Source: a virus. From it: a DNA stretch of 26,282 bases. Each line of letters begins with the position of its first letter. Position 1 is the first letter of the stretch. A program made the position numbers and the translations under genes. The DNA lies in the IMG/VR virus record IMGVR_UViG_3300017783_000172, positions 1 through 26,282 of that record. The stretch is one strand, 5' to 3'. A model generated the notes under the pieces. The model saw only the letters and a list, made by a program, of their open reading frames with translations, searched no databases and was not told where the DNA came from. This document shows positions 6,933 to 15,910 of this stretch, in pieces.

Positions 6933-9900
6933 GATTTAAAAAAGTTATAGAAGGTTACGGAACATCATACAATGATTTAAAATCAGGTACAAATAAGCCT
7001 ACTGACTTTAGCAAAGCACTAGACAATGCAAAAGAACCTATAAAAGCAACAGACAAGAAAGGTAGCCAAGTTGATGTAATTTCTACAGCAGGAGAAAAAG
7101 ATGTTGTTGTACAACACACGAACAAAAGAAAGGAAATTGTTAAGTCAAAGGATTTAACAGTAGAAGACATAGCATTAGAATATAAACTTAAAAAAGCAAC
7201 ATCAATCAAAAACAAATATCGAAAACTCACAAATAAACTTGCTAAGAAACATTTAAAAGAACAGCCTGCAGAACTTTTCGAAATTAATTTTAATAGAAAA
7301 GAAATAGGCAAAGAAGCCATAGATGCTCCAGTCAAGTGTGGATTTGAAGCAGAAACATTTTTCTTTAATGTATCTGATGGAAGAGACATAGAAGAAATGT
7401 CTATAGATGATATAGAATACGAATACGGTGATTTACCAGAACAAGCATATGAAGATTATCAAGACTGGTTGTACAGCAAAGGACAAGAAGAATATATAGA
7501 TGACTTAGTAGTAGATAAGATACAAGAAGTTAGAGAAGATGAAGAATGGTTAAACGACTTTATAGATAGTGGCGATGGTCCAAGTTCAGAAGCAGTAGAA
7601 AGATACAAAGACAATTTTGAAGAGGAAGATCCTAAAGAATACGAAAACCGTGAAGAAGATGGCTGGGAGTATATAAATTGGGTAAGAGAATATGTCGAAG
7701 AAGAATACGAAGACGAATACCAAAATTGGTTAGACGGTGCTGTCCGAGAAGAATACGACTTAGATGATGAAGCCACAGAAGCCGCCAGAGACGATTACAG
7801 TATGAGCGATTGGATAAATGACAACTACAATTATATGAGTGACTTCCTAGGTGATTATGGTTATGACTATGGAGATGCCGGCGGCTCTATTGAAGGTGTT
7901 GCAGATGAATTACATAATTGGATTAAAGATAGCAGTGAATTCCCAGACTATCCGGAGTCAGGAGATTACGGAGATACTAATACTACTACAGGTTGGTCGG
8001 TTGAAAACGATAGCAGTATTGACGCAGATGAAGGTACTGGCGCAGAATTGATATCACCTGTATTTGACAGTCCCAGAGCAATGCTCAAAGAAATGAAAAG
8101 TCTATTTGACTGGAGTGCAAGAAACTTTGGCACAAACCGTTCAACAGGCTTACACATTACTATGAGTTGGCAGGGCGAGAAAGAAGTAGAACCAAACAAA
8201 TTAAAAATGGCATTGCTGTTAGGTGATGAATACTTATTAGCAGAGTTTGGTAGACTTAGAAATAGTTACTCAAAAAGTCAATATCAAAGTGTATTAAAAT
8301 ATGCTGAGAGAATGAAGAGAGGAGATGCTAAGGCATTTAAAGATTTTGAGAAAATGTTATCAAAAGGCATAGACGGTGGTAAAATGAATTCAATACATTT
8401 TAAAGGTGAAGAAGACAGAACATCAGGCAACAACCTAATTGAATTCCGTATTGCAGGTGGTAGTGATTACAACGAGATGTTTGATAAAGTGTTTAAGGCA
8501 ACAATCAGATATGCTACAATAATGAAAGCAGGGTACGATGAAGATGCCTTTAAAGAAGAATATGTAAAAGCAGTATTCAGACTTTTGCGTAAGTCACAGG
8601 AAATAGATCCTAAGAAATTAAAAGACTTAGAAGTAGTGAATCACGAAGTAATAGACGCCGCCAAAAGTATTGTGGGTAAAAAAGATTACTTTGATGTAAT
8701 AAAACTTTTAAATAGTTGTGTTGAATACTTGCAAAACTATGAAAAACTTAGTCAACCAAATGCTGACAAAGAATGGAAGCAGGAAATAAAAGATTACGAA
8801 AAAGGCACTGGCAGTAAATTTGAAATAGAAGAAGAAACAATCAAAGGATATATACAGCCTAACAGTATGGCGCCAAGCAAGAGAGCGGCAGGCGAACTAG
8901 ACAAAGCACAGGGCCATTTTGGTTCAGCATTAACGTTGTTAGCAAGAGATATAGCAGATGGTAATAACAGAGCACCTGTTAGTGCTAAAAGCATTGCCGC
9001 ATTTAGAAAGTTTGCCAAAGAACTACAATTAAAAAACGAGACTATAGAAAAACTTGCTTTTTCAAGTATGGATAATTTTAACTTTGATGGTACTGACAAA
9101 CAAAAAGTAGCAAGATTAAAGAAAGGGTTGAATACTTTATTCAGGCAAGACATAGTTAAAGAACCGGAGTATCTGACTCCGCAAAATATGGATATTATTG
9201 CTAGTAAGATGTGGCAATTCTTTATGTCCAAAGATTCTAAAGATAATGTTAAAAGAGACAAACTTGTAGACTTACTGGTTAATTTAACGCCTGCAAACAA
9301 CAAAGTAGAAGTCCAAGATACATTAAATGAATTAGATCACGAAAGAACACTGAATGGATTTGTTGCTAAGTTAAAAGGCAACGGCTGGAATACAAGGACA
9401 TCATTGTTAAAAACCAATGGGATTACAAGTAAAGATTCGGCAAAAGATATATTAAAATTCTTAGAACCTTATAAAGGATATGAACATCCAACAAGTCCGG
9501 ACCATCACGTCAATATCAAAAGCGATGATCCATATGAAGAAGTTGCTCAAATGTCAATGGTGCAAAAGTTAAGACACAGATTGGATCATTTAAATAATTT
9601 AGAAACAGATGATGCTGACAAGTATAATAAAATTAAAGCACAACTTCTCAAAGTAGGTGAGCAGTTAATCGACACAATTGGATATGATTACGAACAAGTA
9701 TTGCAAATGCGAAAAGAACACGGAATCTCAATAAGCCAATGGGCATTAGTTTTAGGTGAAAGAGATACTGAAAGAGCATTAGATTTTATAGAAAAGTCCA
9801 AAGACGATGATAATACATATAATTTTGTTACTGGGTATGACGATTACATAATAAGAAACAGTCTTAGTTTGCTACCATATTATTTCAAAGGAAAACAGCC

Positions 9901-12900
9901 TGGAGGCCAATCTGAACATTACAGAACAAATGCAGATGCAAATAAAATAATTAAGACACACTTTGCAGGATACAAAAAGTTCTTAAATGCTTTAGATAAA
10001 ATATTCACAGCAGAAGGATTTATAGATTTAAAAGCAGACATATCCAACAAAAACCGATTAGATAAACGCAACAAAGACTTTGAAAAGAATACCAGAGACA
10101 ATGCAAAAGCAAAATTAAACATACCTGAATACAGTTGGATGTACATAGACAAAGAATTCTTTGATACTATCACAGATGAAACCTATGACGACAGAGGGGC
10201 ATATTTAGATAATCACATAGACCACTTTAACAAAAATGTAAACAATACTAAAGTGTGGGTTATACCTTCCAGTCACTGGAGTGATGCCGAAGATGCCACA
10301 AACGGTTTAGAACTTATTGATACATTTGAAAAAAACAAAAACTATTATCACACTTGGCGTAAAAAAGGTTATAAAAAAATATTAAACAGGTTCACTAGGT
10401 TATATGGTTATAGTTGGTCTGACTTAGTTTTTGGTGATTCAATTATTAAAGGTGACGGTGATATATACGAAAAACTAAAAGACATTGGTATTGAGATAAC
10501 TCATCAAGGAGACAGCAGAAAAGGTGCAACTGGACAAGACGATTTATTTCCAGATGAAGAAACAGAAAATCCTATAAGTGGAGAACCACTAAACAGAAAC
10601 AGTAGTGACAGTTGGTCAAATATGGAAGACGACGCAAGTCAAAAACGTTTCGATGCATTTGATTGGGAGCAATACCCAGCAAAAATGAAAGATATTGTTG
10701 CTAAGGTTATGAAGCAAAAAGAACAATCAGGTTATGATAACAACAGTAGTTTTAAAGTAGCATTACAAGATGTATTGAACAAAGTTTTAGACGGTGATGT
10801 AGATATAGACCCAGACGATTTAGGCAAACCATTAGACAAGTTAGCCACAGCGGCAGGAATAGATCCTTTAGATGGTGGCTCCTCAAATGGTATAGCAAGT
10901 GCAACAGATTGGAAAAACTTGGCAGACTATTTAGGAATAGAACGCGGTGTTAACGACCAGGGTGCAGAGTTATTGAGAGTTATATATAATCGAACCGATG
11001 GCAATCACGAATGGAGACCTGCTGAAACCGACGAAGACGGTAAAAACGTAATTGGATTAAAAAGATGGGCCGCCGCAGTTAAACAAGCAGAAAAATATAT
11101 CAAAGACAACTACAATGTAAGTGGTGGAAACTATTTTAGAAAGAATGCAGACGGTAGTGATGGCGATGATGTAAGCACTATGTATAGTAATAGTGATAGT
11201 GATAATACAATATCAACACCACCAGAAAAAGAGTTTGATTCAGATTACGACAAAGCAAGAGCAAATCATACATTATTTAATAATATGATGGCTATGGGAA
11301 TGAACGACTATGTGAAACGAGGAGACGTAAATAATCTTGTTAATTTCCTAAACAACAGCGGTAATACAATTACTATGAAAACTGCTGTATTACAGGCTAT
11401 ACAACAAAACAAAGAAGGTGGCGGTGTACCTTTAGATTATCAAGACGCATTATCCCTAGGCTCACTTAGGTTACAACGTAGTAATGAAAGTGTGTTTGAT
11501 AGATTTGATAAACTGCCTTTACTAGAGCAGTTGCGTATTGTAAGCGAATCCAAAGTATTAGAAGGAACACGTTGCTGGAAAGGATACAAGAAGAAAGGCA
11601 CAAAGAAAATGTTTGGTAAAACAGTTCCTAATTGTGTAAAGAACGAAGGTGAAGTAGTTCCAATTAATAAAACAGAGCCTAAACGTGTAAGTTATCCACC
11701 TTACTTCTCACCAGAAGAAGCACAAAGAGCCTTCGATGAATGGAGGGACCAAGCACAGGTGGATCAAGGTGATGGTGTACTTATAAAAGACATAGACGGT
11801 AAACAGTATCGCATAATGACCAGTTATGGTAACCAAGCCTATGAAGATGGAGAAGTATTTTTACAAGGACTAACAGATCCTAATTATATAGAATTAGTTA
11901 ATAAAAAACCATATGGTCACCCGGACGCCGCAGAACTGTTATACTATCACACTAAAGATGGTACTTATGTACAAAATGTACAAATAGACGAAGGCGTTAA
12001 GGAAAATTTTGCTAAGTTAAAACAAGCATTGTCTATTGAGACAGGCGAAACAAAAGAGATGATGGATGTCTACCGACGTGCATTGAAAAATCAAGCAAGT
12101 TCAGGAGAAATTGATACAGCCAACAAACAGTTTAAAGATTTATTAAAACTGTTAGGTATAACAACCTTTGTAGCCGGAACGTCAATGATACCTGGAACAG
12201 GGCCAGCATTATTTCCTATTGAGAAGTATTTAAATACTAAGGGTATAAGTATATTACCAAATGGGTTCAAGGATGCCTTCCCACAGGCACTACCAAAAAG
12301 TTTACACAAAGTAGGCGATAAGGTAACATTAGGTGACGGTGCACCATATGATGTACTAAAAGTAGATGTTAATACAGGTACAGTTGATGTTAAAGACCAA
12401 AGTGGGAAAGTATGGACTAAGGTTAAATCAACTACTTTTTTCAAACAAGTACCAGAAAATTTCGCTGACGGCAAGAAGAAAGGCAAAAGCAGACCAGGCA
12501 GAGTAAAGAAAGCAGGTGCTAGTTGTAAAGGCTCAGTTACTGATTTGAAAGCAAAGGCTAAAAAGTATAGTGGTGAGAAAGGCAAAATGTATCAATGGTG
12601 TGCTAATATGAAAGGTGGCAAGAAGAAAGCAAACGAAGAGTTAGCAAACAAATTAAAATTAACAATCAAAGCAAACGCAATTAGTGAATCATTAATGATG
12701 ACTGAAGTAGATAGAGTAAAAGATATAAATGATATATTGTCTGTAGAATTTCCAGTAAACAATTATAAATTACAAATGAAAGCCTTTGTGGCATTACCAG
12801 TTCCTGAAATGTTAGACGCATTTAAAGACTTACACGCAAGGTATGGAGCAAAGAGTGATGCTAGAGAAATTGTAAGACATTTTGCAAAAAGCAGAATGCC

Positions 12901-12937
12901 AAAAGAACAACTAACAAAAATCAACCTAGGAGTTTAA
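6929..12937 (+). CDS. Giant protein with amidoligase (GS-fold) domain
   Basis: 2002 residues, overlapping the previous gene by ATGA. The N-terminus (MRFKKVIEGYG) resembles a capsid-targeting peptide. An amidoligase domain spans about 135-540: GFEAET (138-143, E140 and E142), WSVENDSSI (356-364), ELISP (373-377), TGLHITMSW (406-414, H409) and IEFRIAGG (504-511, E505 and R507), in the order of the Amidoligase_2 family. Such enzymes are predicted to form amide bonds using ATP. An approximately 200-residue, extremely acidic, Tyr/Trp-rich insertion (150-350) splits the domain. The rest (540-1540) is helical and unrecognised. Near the end come two Lys-rich Cys modules (1549-1569 and 1866-1891), with a short hydrophobic helix (about 1742-1760) and a strand-rich part between them. 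It is probably a virion protein with an enzymatic head. The domain call rests on motifs. Confidence 0.75.
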   Translation: MRFKKVIEGYGTSYNDLKSGTNKPTDFSKALDNAKEPIKATDKKGSQVDVISTAGEKDVVVQHTNKRKEIVKSKDLTVEDIALEYKLKKATSIKNKYRKLTNKLAKKHLKEQPAELFEINFNRKEIGKEAIDAPVKCGFEAETFFFNVSDGRDIEEMSIDDIEYEYGDLPEQAYEDYQDWLYSKGQEEYIDDLVVDKIQEVREDEEWLNDFIDSGDGPSSEAVERYKDNFEEEDPKEYENREEDGWEYINWVREYVEEEYEDEYQNWLDGAVREEYDLDDEATEAARDDYSMSDWINDNYNYMSDFLGDYGYDYGDAGGSIEGVADELHNWIKDSSEFPDYPESGDYGDTNTTTGWSVENDSSIDADEGTGAELISPVFDSPRAMLKEMKSLFDWSARNFGTNRSTGLHITMSWQGEKEVEPNKLKMALLLGDEYLLAEFGRLRNSYSKSQYQSVLKYAERMKRGDAKAFKDFEKMLSKGIDGGKMNSIHFKGEEDRTSGNNLIEFRIAGGSDYNEMFDKVFKATIRYATIMKAGYDEDAFKEEYVKAVFRLLRKSQEIDPKKLKDLEVVNHEVIDAAKSIVGKKDYFDVIKLLNSCVEYLQNYEKLSQPNADKEWKQEIKDYEKGTGSKFEIEEETIKGYIQPNSMAPSKRAAGELDKAQGHFGSALTLLARDIADGNNRAPVSAKSIAAFRKFAKELQLKNETIEKLAFSSMDNFNFDGTDKQKVARLKKGLNTLFRQDIVKEPEYLTPQNMDIIASKMWQFFMSKDSKDNVKRDKLVDLLVNLTPANNKVEVQDTLNELDHERTLNGFVAKLKGNGWNTRTSLLKTNGITSKDSAKDILKFLEPYKGYEHPTSPDHHVNIKSDDPYEEVAQMSMVQKLRHRLDHLNNLETDDADKYNKIKAQLLKVGEQLIDTIGYDYEQVLQMRKEHGISISQWALVLGERDTERALDFIEKSKDDDNTYNFVTGYDDYIIRNSLSLLPYYFKGKQPGGQSEHYRTNADANKIIKTHFAGYKKFLNALDKIFTAEGFIDLKADISNKNRLDKRNKDFEKNTRDNAKAKLNIPEYSWMYIDKEFFDTITDETYDDRGAYLDNHIDHFNKNVNNTKVWVIPSSHWSDAEDATNGLELIDTFEKNKNYYHTWRKKGYKKILNRFTRLYGYSWSDLVFGDSIIKGDGDIYEKLKDIGIEITHQGDSRKGATGQDDLFPDEETENPISGEPLNRNSSDSWSNMEDDASQKRFDAFDWEQYPAKMKDIVAKVMKQKEQSGYDNNSSFKVALQDVLNKVLDGDVDIDPDDLGKPLDKLATAAGIDPLDGGSSNGIASATDWKNLADYLGIERGVNDQGAELLRVIYNRTDGNHEWRPAETDEDGKNVIGLKRWAAAVKQAEKYIKDNYNVSGGNYFRKNADGSDGDDVSTMYSNSDSDNTISTPPEKEFDSDYDKARANHTLFNNMMAMGMNDYVKRGDVNNLVNFLNNSGNTITMKTAVLQAIQQNKEGGGVPLDYQDALSLGSLRLQRSNESVFDRFDKLPLLEQLRIVSESKVLEGTRCWKGYKKKGTKKMFGKTVPNCVKNEGEVVPINKTEPKRVSYPPYFSPEEAQRAFDEWRDQAQVDQGDGVLIKDIDGKQYRIMTSYGNQAYEDGEVFLQGLTDPNYIELVNKKPYGHPDAAELLYYHTKDGTYVQNVQIDEGVKENFAKLKQALSIETGETKEMMDVYRRALKNQASSGEIDTANKQFKDLLKLLGITTFVAGTSMIPGTGPALFPIEKYLNTKGISILPNGFKDAFPQALPKSLHKVGDKVTLGDGAPYDVLKVDVNTGTVDVKDQSGKVWTKVKSTTFFKQVPENFADGKKKGKSRPGRVKKAGASCKGSVTDLKAKAKKYSGEKGKMYQWCANMKGGKKKANEELANKLKLTIKANAISESLMMTEVDRVKDINDILSVEFPVNNYKLQMKAFVALPVPEMLDAFKDLHARYGAKSDAREIVRHFAKSRMPKEQLTKINLGV

Positions 12938-12941
12938 GTTG
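12926..12941 (+). promoter_or_regulatory. RBS deciding a TTG start
   Basis: TAGGAG at 12927-12932 lies 6 nt before TTG at 12939. The same TAG is an in-frame stop for that reading frame, so nothing further upstream can be the start, and the first internal ATG is at codon 194, after the whole SOD domain. The TTG start is therefore well supported. Confidence 0.8.
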
Positions 12942-15059
12942 AGACTTAAAAGCATAGTAGTCGATAAGTGTCCTAGGACAAAAGAGTCAAAGTGCCAATG
13001 CGACAAAGTAAATGCTATTACAGAAGCACAAGAAACTGTTAAAGCAGTATGCGAATTTGAACATAAGTCGATAGACGGCTTTACAGGCTATGCTACAGTA
13101 ACACAAAAACCCGATGAAGAAACAATTATTAAAGGTATCTTTAAAGGACTAACTCCAGGCAAACACGGATTTCATATACACGAATTTGGTGACCTTAGCA
13201 AAGGTTGTGAAAGTGCAGGTGGACATTACAACCCACACGGTGTTGACCACGGTGATATAAAATCAGGACACATAGGAGATTTAGGCAATGTGGTTGCAGA
13301 CCAAGACGGTGTTGCAAAATTTAAAATAGTTGCTCCTAGGATAGACCTAGTAGGCGAGTATAGTGTAGTTGGCAGAGCATTTGTTTTACATCAAGATGAA
13401 GACGACTTAGGCAATGGTGGAGATGACGAAAGTTTAAAAACAGGTAACGCAGGTGATAGAGTTGCTTGTGGTGTTATTAGATTAGCAGAATCATTAGAGG
13501 AAGACATTGCAAAAGAAATGTTTGACCAAGAAGCCTTTGATACGATTTTTAGTAAAAGAATAGCAAGAAAGAATATGGTACAAGTCAAAGAGCCTGACTT
13601 AATCAAAAATAAAATAAAATATGAAAGAATAGACGATTTTAATAGAGATGATATTGTGCCATCTCAAGACCCTAAAGATTTAAAACCAGACTTAGTTAGA
13701 AAAGTAATGAACGACTTTTATGGCAACAAAGATCCGCAGTATAAAGATAAGCCTATTATCATTGATAAAAACAATAGAATTATTAATGGACATCATAGAT
13801 TAAAAGCCGCAAAAAGATTACAAGTAAATGCAGTTACAGTATTAAAAGTATCAGATAAATCAGTAGAAGAGTTAAATGCTATGCCTGAATTACAAAGCAG
13901 TAAGCAGACAGAAAGCAAAGAACAACAGTGGAAGAGCAAACTTAATACTTTGATTGAAGCACCATTTAAAAAAGGTGCTGATACTTTTAAAGGAGTTCCG
14001 CCAAACGCATATCGTATTGCCACAACAGACACAACACCTAGATATGATTATGATCCTGAGAAAGATTATCGTGCAGGTACAAGTCTAGGACCTATACCTA
14101 CAATACAAAGTCCTACAGAAGTATGGTACAAAGATGGTAAACTGTTTATTTTTTACATAAAGAATGTGGAGGATGCAAATGATTTACCCAAGCAGACATT
14201 TATTCAGAAAGTTAAGGACTTCGTTTCGAGAACACCAGCAAAACAAGATCCAACAAGTCCTCAGTATAAAAAAGAAATTTTAGGATATCTAACATTGGAG
14301 CAATATAAAGACGGCTACAAAGTTTTAACAACAGCATTAGATCCTAGTATACAAGGACAAGGTAGAGCATTGAAACTGTACATTGCCTTTAGTGCCTGGA
14401 AGAATGTGCCCTTATATTCAGACTATACTCAAACACCATCTGCACAGAGAATGTGGAGTAGTTTGATTAAACGTTACCCCAACAGAGTAGTGGCTTATGA
14501 CCAGCAAAAAGATGTAGACATCAAACTAAACAAATTAACAGGCGATGAACTTTACCCAGAGTTTCCTCCTGAAGATGAACTACTTAGCAAAAGCAAAATT
14601 GGTGTAGCAAAGGTATTCCGGTCAACATACCTACTAAAGTTATTACCTGACAAAGCATACGAGTCTATAGATGAAAGTATAGATGTAATTAAAACATTTC
14701 TTTCAGTGTTTAGATCCTATGCAGAAAAACTTCCTATCAGAGTTGAAACCACTAACGAGTTTTTTAGAAAATTACAAGAAACAAAATCGCCTCAGGATGC
14801 AATCAGTGTGCTGGAATCTTATAGAGAATCTAAGGATTTACTAACAGCAATGGACGACTCTATTAAACAATTACAAACAATGGAAATGGGAGACTTAATA
14901 AAAAGACAAGTCAACATAGAACTTGAAAAAGCATTAGAAACAAAGTTTATTTTTGCTCCAGAAGACGTTCTACGATATCTTTATTTTTTAATGCCAGACG
15001 ATGTAAAGTCTCATACCAATGCTAAAAGTATTGCAAAACTAGTCGGCAGACTACACTAA
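12939..15059 (+). CDS. Cu/Zn superoxide dismutase - ParB/Srx - GNAT-like fusion
   Basis: 706 residues from a TTG start. Residues 34-183 are a complete Cu/Zn SOD: copper ligands H79, H81 and H151, bridging H96, zinc ligands H104, H111 and D114, disulfide cysteines C90 and C177, and active-site R174. No signal peptide is present; a 29-residue leader ends ITE-A. Residues about 225-308 are a ParB/sulfiredoxin-type fold (PIIID, then INGHHRLKAAKRL with GHHR at 284-287). Residues about 385-525 look like a GNAT acyltransferase (ILGYL strand, then LDPSIQGQGRALKLY at 467-481, the acetyl-CoA loop). The C-terminal 170 residues are helical and unrecognised. (L/I)xE sites lie at the domain borders (29, 188, 340). 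SOD assignment is near certain, ParB/Srx good, GNAT moderate. Confidence 0.9.
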   Translation: MRLKSIVVDKCPRTKESKCQCDKVNAITEAQETVKAVCEFEHKSIDGFTGYATVTQKPDEETIIKGIFKGLTPGKHGFHIHEFGDLSKGCESAGGHYNPHGVDHGDIKSGHIGDLGNVVADQDGVAKFKIVAPRIDLVGEYSVVGRAFVLHQDEDDLGNGGDDESLKTGNAGDRVACGVIRLAESLEEDIAKEMFDQEAFDTIFSKRIARKNMVQVKEPDLIKNKIKYERIDDFNRDDIVPSQDPKDLKPDLVRKVMNDFYGNKDPQYKDKPIIIDKNNRIINGHHRLKAAKRLQVNAVTVLKVSDKSVEELNAMPELQSSKQTESKEQQWKSKLNTLIEAPFKKGADTFKGVPPNAYRIATTDTTPRYDYDPEKDYRAGTSLGPIPTIQSPTEVWYKDGKLFIFYIKNVEDANDLPKQTFIQKVKDFVSRTPAKQDPTSPQYKKEILGYLTLEQYKDGYKVLTTALDPSIQGQGRALKLYIAFSAWKNVPLYSDYTQTPSAQRMWSSLIKRYPNRVVAYDQQKDVDIKLNKLTGDELYPEFPPEDELLSKSKIGVAKVFRSTYLLKLLPDKAYESIDESIDVIKTFLSVFRSYAEKLPIRVETTNEFFRKLQETKSPQDAISVLESYRESKDLLTAMDDSIKQLQTMEMGDLIKRQVNIELEKALETKFIFAPEDVLRYLYFLMPDDVKSHTNAKSIAKLVGRLH

Positions 15060-15063
15060 AACG

Positions 15064-15076
15064 AATAAATAGTATT
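15064..15076 (+). promoter_or_regulatory. T4-type late promoter, leaderless spacing
   Basis: AATAAATA at 15064-15071, spacer GTATT, ATG at 15077. One mismatch to TATAAATA at the first base. No RBS. It begins 5 nt after the stop of the SOD fusion gene. Confidence 0.7.
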
Positions 15077-15283
15077 ATGAAGGCAAAAGACATTGACAAA
15101 GTATTTGAAATGTACTATAATATAGAAGAAAGTGCTAGTGCAGGAGCCACTAGTGCAGGTGCAGTAGCCAGTGTGGCGCACAATATGAACAGCGGAAACA
15201 TAATTAAAAGAAAGCCTTCAAAGAAGAAAAGTAAGCATACATCAATTAAAGGTGCAATAGGAAAAGGCATCTACGACAAATGA
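15077..15283 (+). CDS. Small basic virion-type protein
   Basis: 68 residues. The N-terminus MKAKDIDKVFEMYYNIEES is amphipathic and capsid-targeting-like, with IEE followed by Ser. A small-residue stretch (SASAGATSAGAVASVAH) follows, then a Lys/Arg-rich tail. The ATSAGAVA-type stretch recalls the ends of small structural proteins of T4-like marine phages, from memory. After cleavage the mature peptide would be basic, fitting a capsid-internal DNA-binding role (inference). The ATG sits on the predicted late start. A perfect sigma70 promoter is embedded in codons 6-15, and the gene overlaps the next by ATGA. Confidence 0.65.
   Translation: MKAKDIDKVFEMYYNIEESASAGATSAGAVASVAHNMNSGNIIKRKPSKKKSKHTSIKGAIGKGIYDK
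15093..15121 (+). promoter_or_regulatory. Perfect-consensus sigma70 promoter inside a gene
   Basis: TTGACA at 15093-15098, 17-nt spacer, TATAAT at 15116-15121. Both hexamers are exact and the spacing is optimal. Expected start is near 15128, inside the 68-aa gene and about 150 nt before the gene at 15280. It would let the host polymerase transcribe the two following small genes early. Confidence 0.7.
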
Positions 15284-15504
15284 GAAGTATAACTAACAGT
15301 AAAGGCTATACAACATTTTTAAACAGTCAAGAGTCTCAGTTATTTGAGAGATTAGAAGAATTCGGTCCAATCGCAAAAAAAGGATTGGCAGAAAGGGAAC
15401 ATTATCTATTAGACCAAATGCGTCAAAGAGATATTGTGAAATTAGTTAAACTAAAGGATGGTACAAATGCTTACAAACACGTCAAACAAAAAAACTATAT
15501 CTAA
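15280..15504 (+). CDS. Small protein, possible winged-helix fold
   Basis: 74 residues, start overlapping the previous stop (ATGA). The pattern of helices (ESQLFERLEEFG, KGLAEREHYLLDQMRQRD) followed by a short hairpin (IVKLVKLKDGTNAYKHVK) looks like a winged helix-turn-helix, with the final strand-turn-strand as the wing. That is a resemblance only. It is charged, with a basic C-terminus and no membrane segment. A consensus sigma70 promoter lies about 150 nt upstream, so early expression and a regulatory role are possible. Its last 38 bases overlap the next gene. Confidence 0.6.
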   Translation: MRSITNSKGYTTFLNSQESQLFERLEEFGPIAKKGLAEREHYLLDQMRQRDIVKLVKLKDGTNAYKHVKQKNYI

Positions 15505-15898
15505 TCTATTAGAGTCTTTAATCGAGGACTATGTACACTCAAACGAAATGTTTGATTGGTGCATAGAAGATGACGAATCATATACAGTTTATAGTGTCAA
15601 AGATGATGAAGATGTACACTCAAGTATATTGCTAGTAGGTGTTGCTAGGTTTATTGCCGCAGGTTTGAATGCACAAATCTTCACAGAAGAAGATAATACC
15701 ATTACAAAACTATTGAAATTAGAAAGAAAATATGTAAGTGCATTAGCAGAAGTATCATTATATGAACATCTAATGGAGCAATCAGACCCATACACCGATG
15801 ATAAGTACGATATCTACGTTGCAAAGCACTCAGTAAGCACAGAAAAACTAGATATTGCTATTATGAGTATTGAAAGTTTATCTGAAAACATCTTTTAA
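15467..15898 (+). CDS. Unknown acidic helical protein
   Basis: 143 residues from ATG 15467, which I prefer because AAAGGA ends 8 nt upstream; an ATG at 15458 in the same frame overlaps that RBS. The protein is acidic and helical (NLLESLIEDYVHSNEMFDW, ITKLLKLERKYVSALAEVSLYEHLM) with a possible strand section (SYTVYSVKDDEDVHSSILLVGVA). No known motif. It follows the possible winged-helix gene and would share its late and sigma70 promoters. Function unknown. Confidence 0.65.
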   Translation: MLTNTSNKKTISNLLESLIEDYVHSNEMFDWCIEDDESYTVYSVKDDEDVHSSILLVGVARFIAAGLNAQIFTEEDNTITKLLKLERKYVSALAEVSLYEHLMEQSDPYTDDKYDIYVAKHSVSTEKLDIAIMSIESLSENIF

Positions 15899-15910
15899 AC
15901 TTGCATAATA

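Noticed and set aside
12091-12585. Long minus-strand open frames, for example this one and 8794-9303
   Set aside because: They lie antisense to well-supported coding sequence, have no RBS or promoter signal, and look like by-products of AT-rich codon use.
15458-15460. Earlier ATG for the acidic protein at 15467
   Set aside because: It overlaps the AAAGGA sequence that best serves as RBS for ATG 15467.
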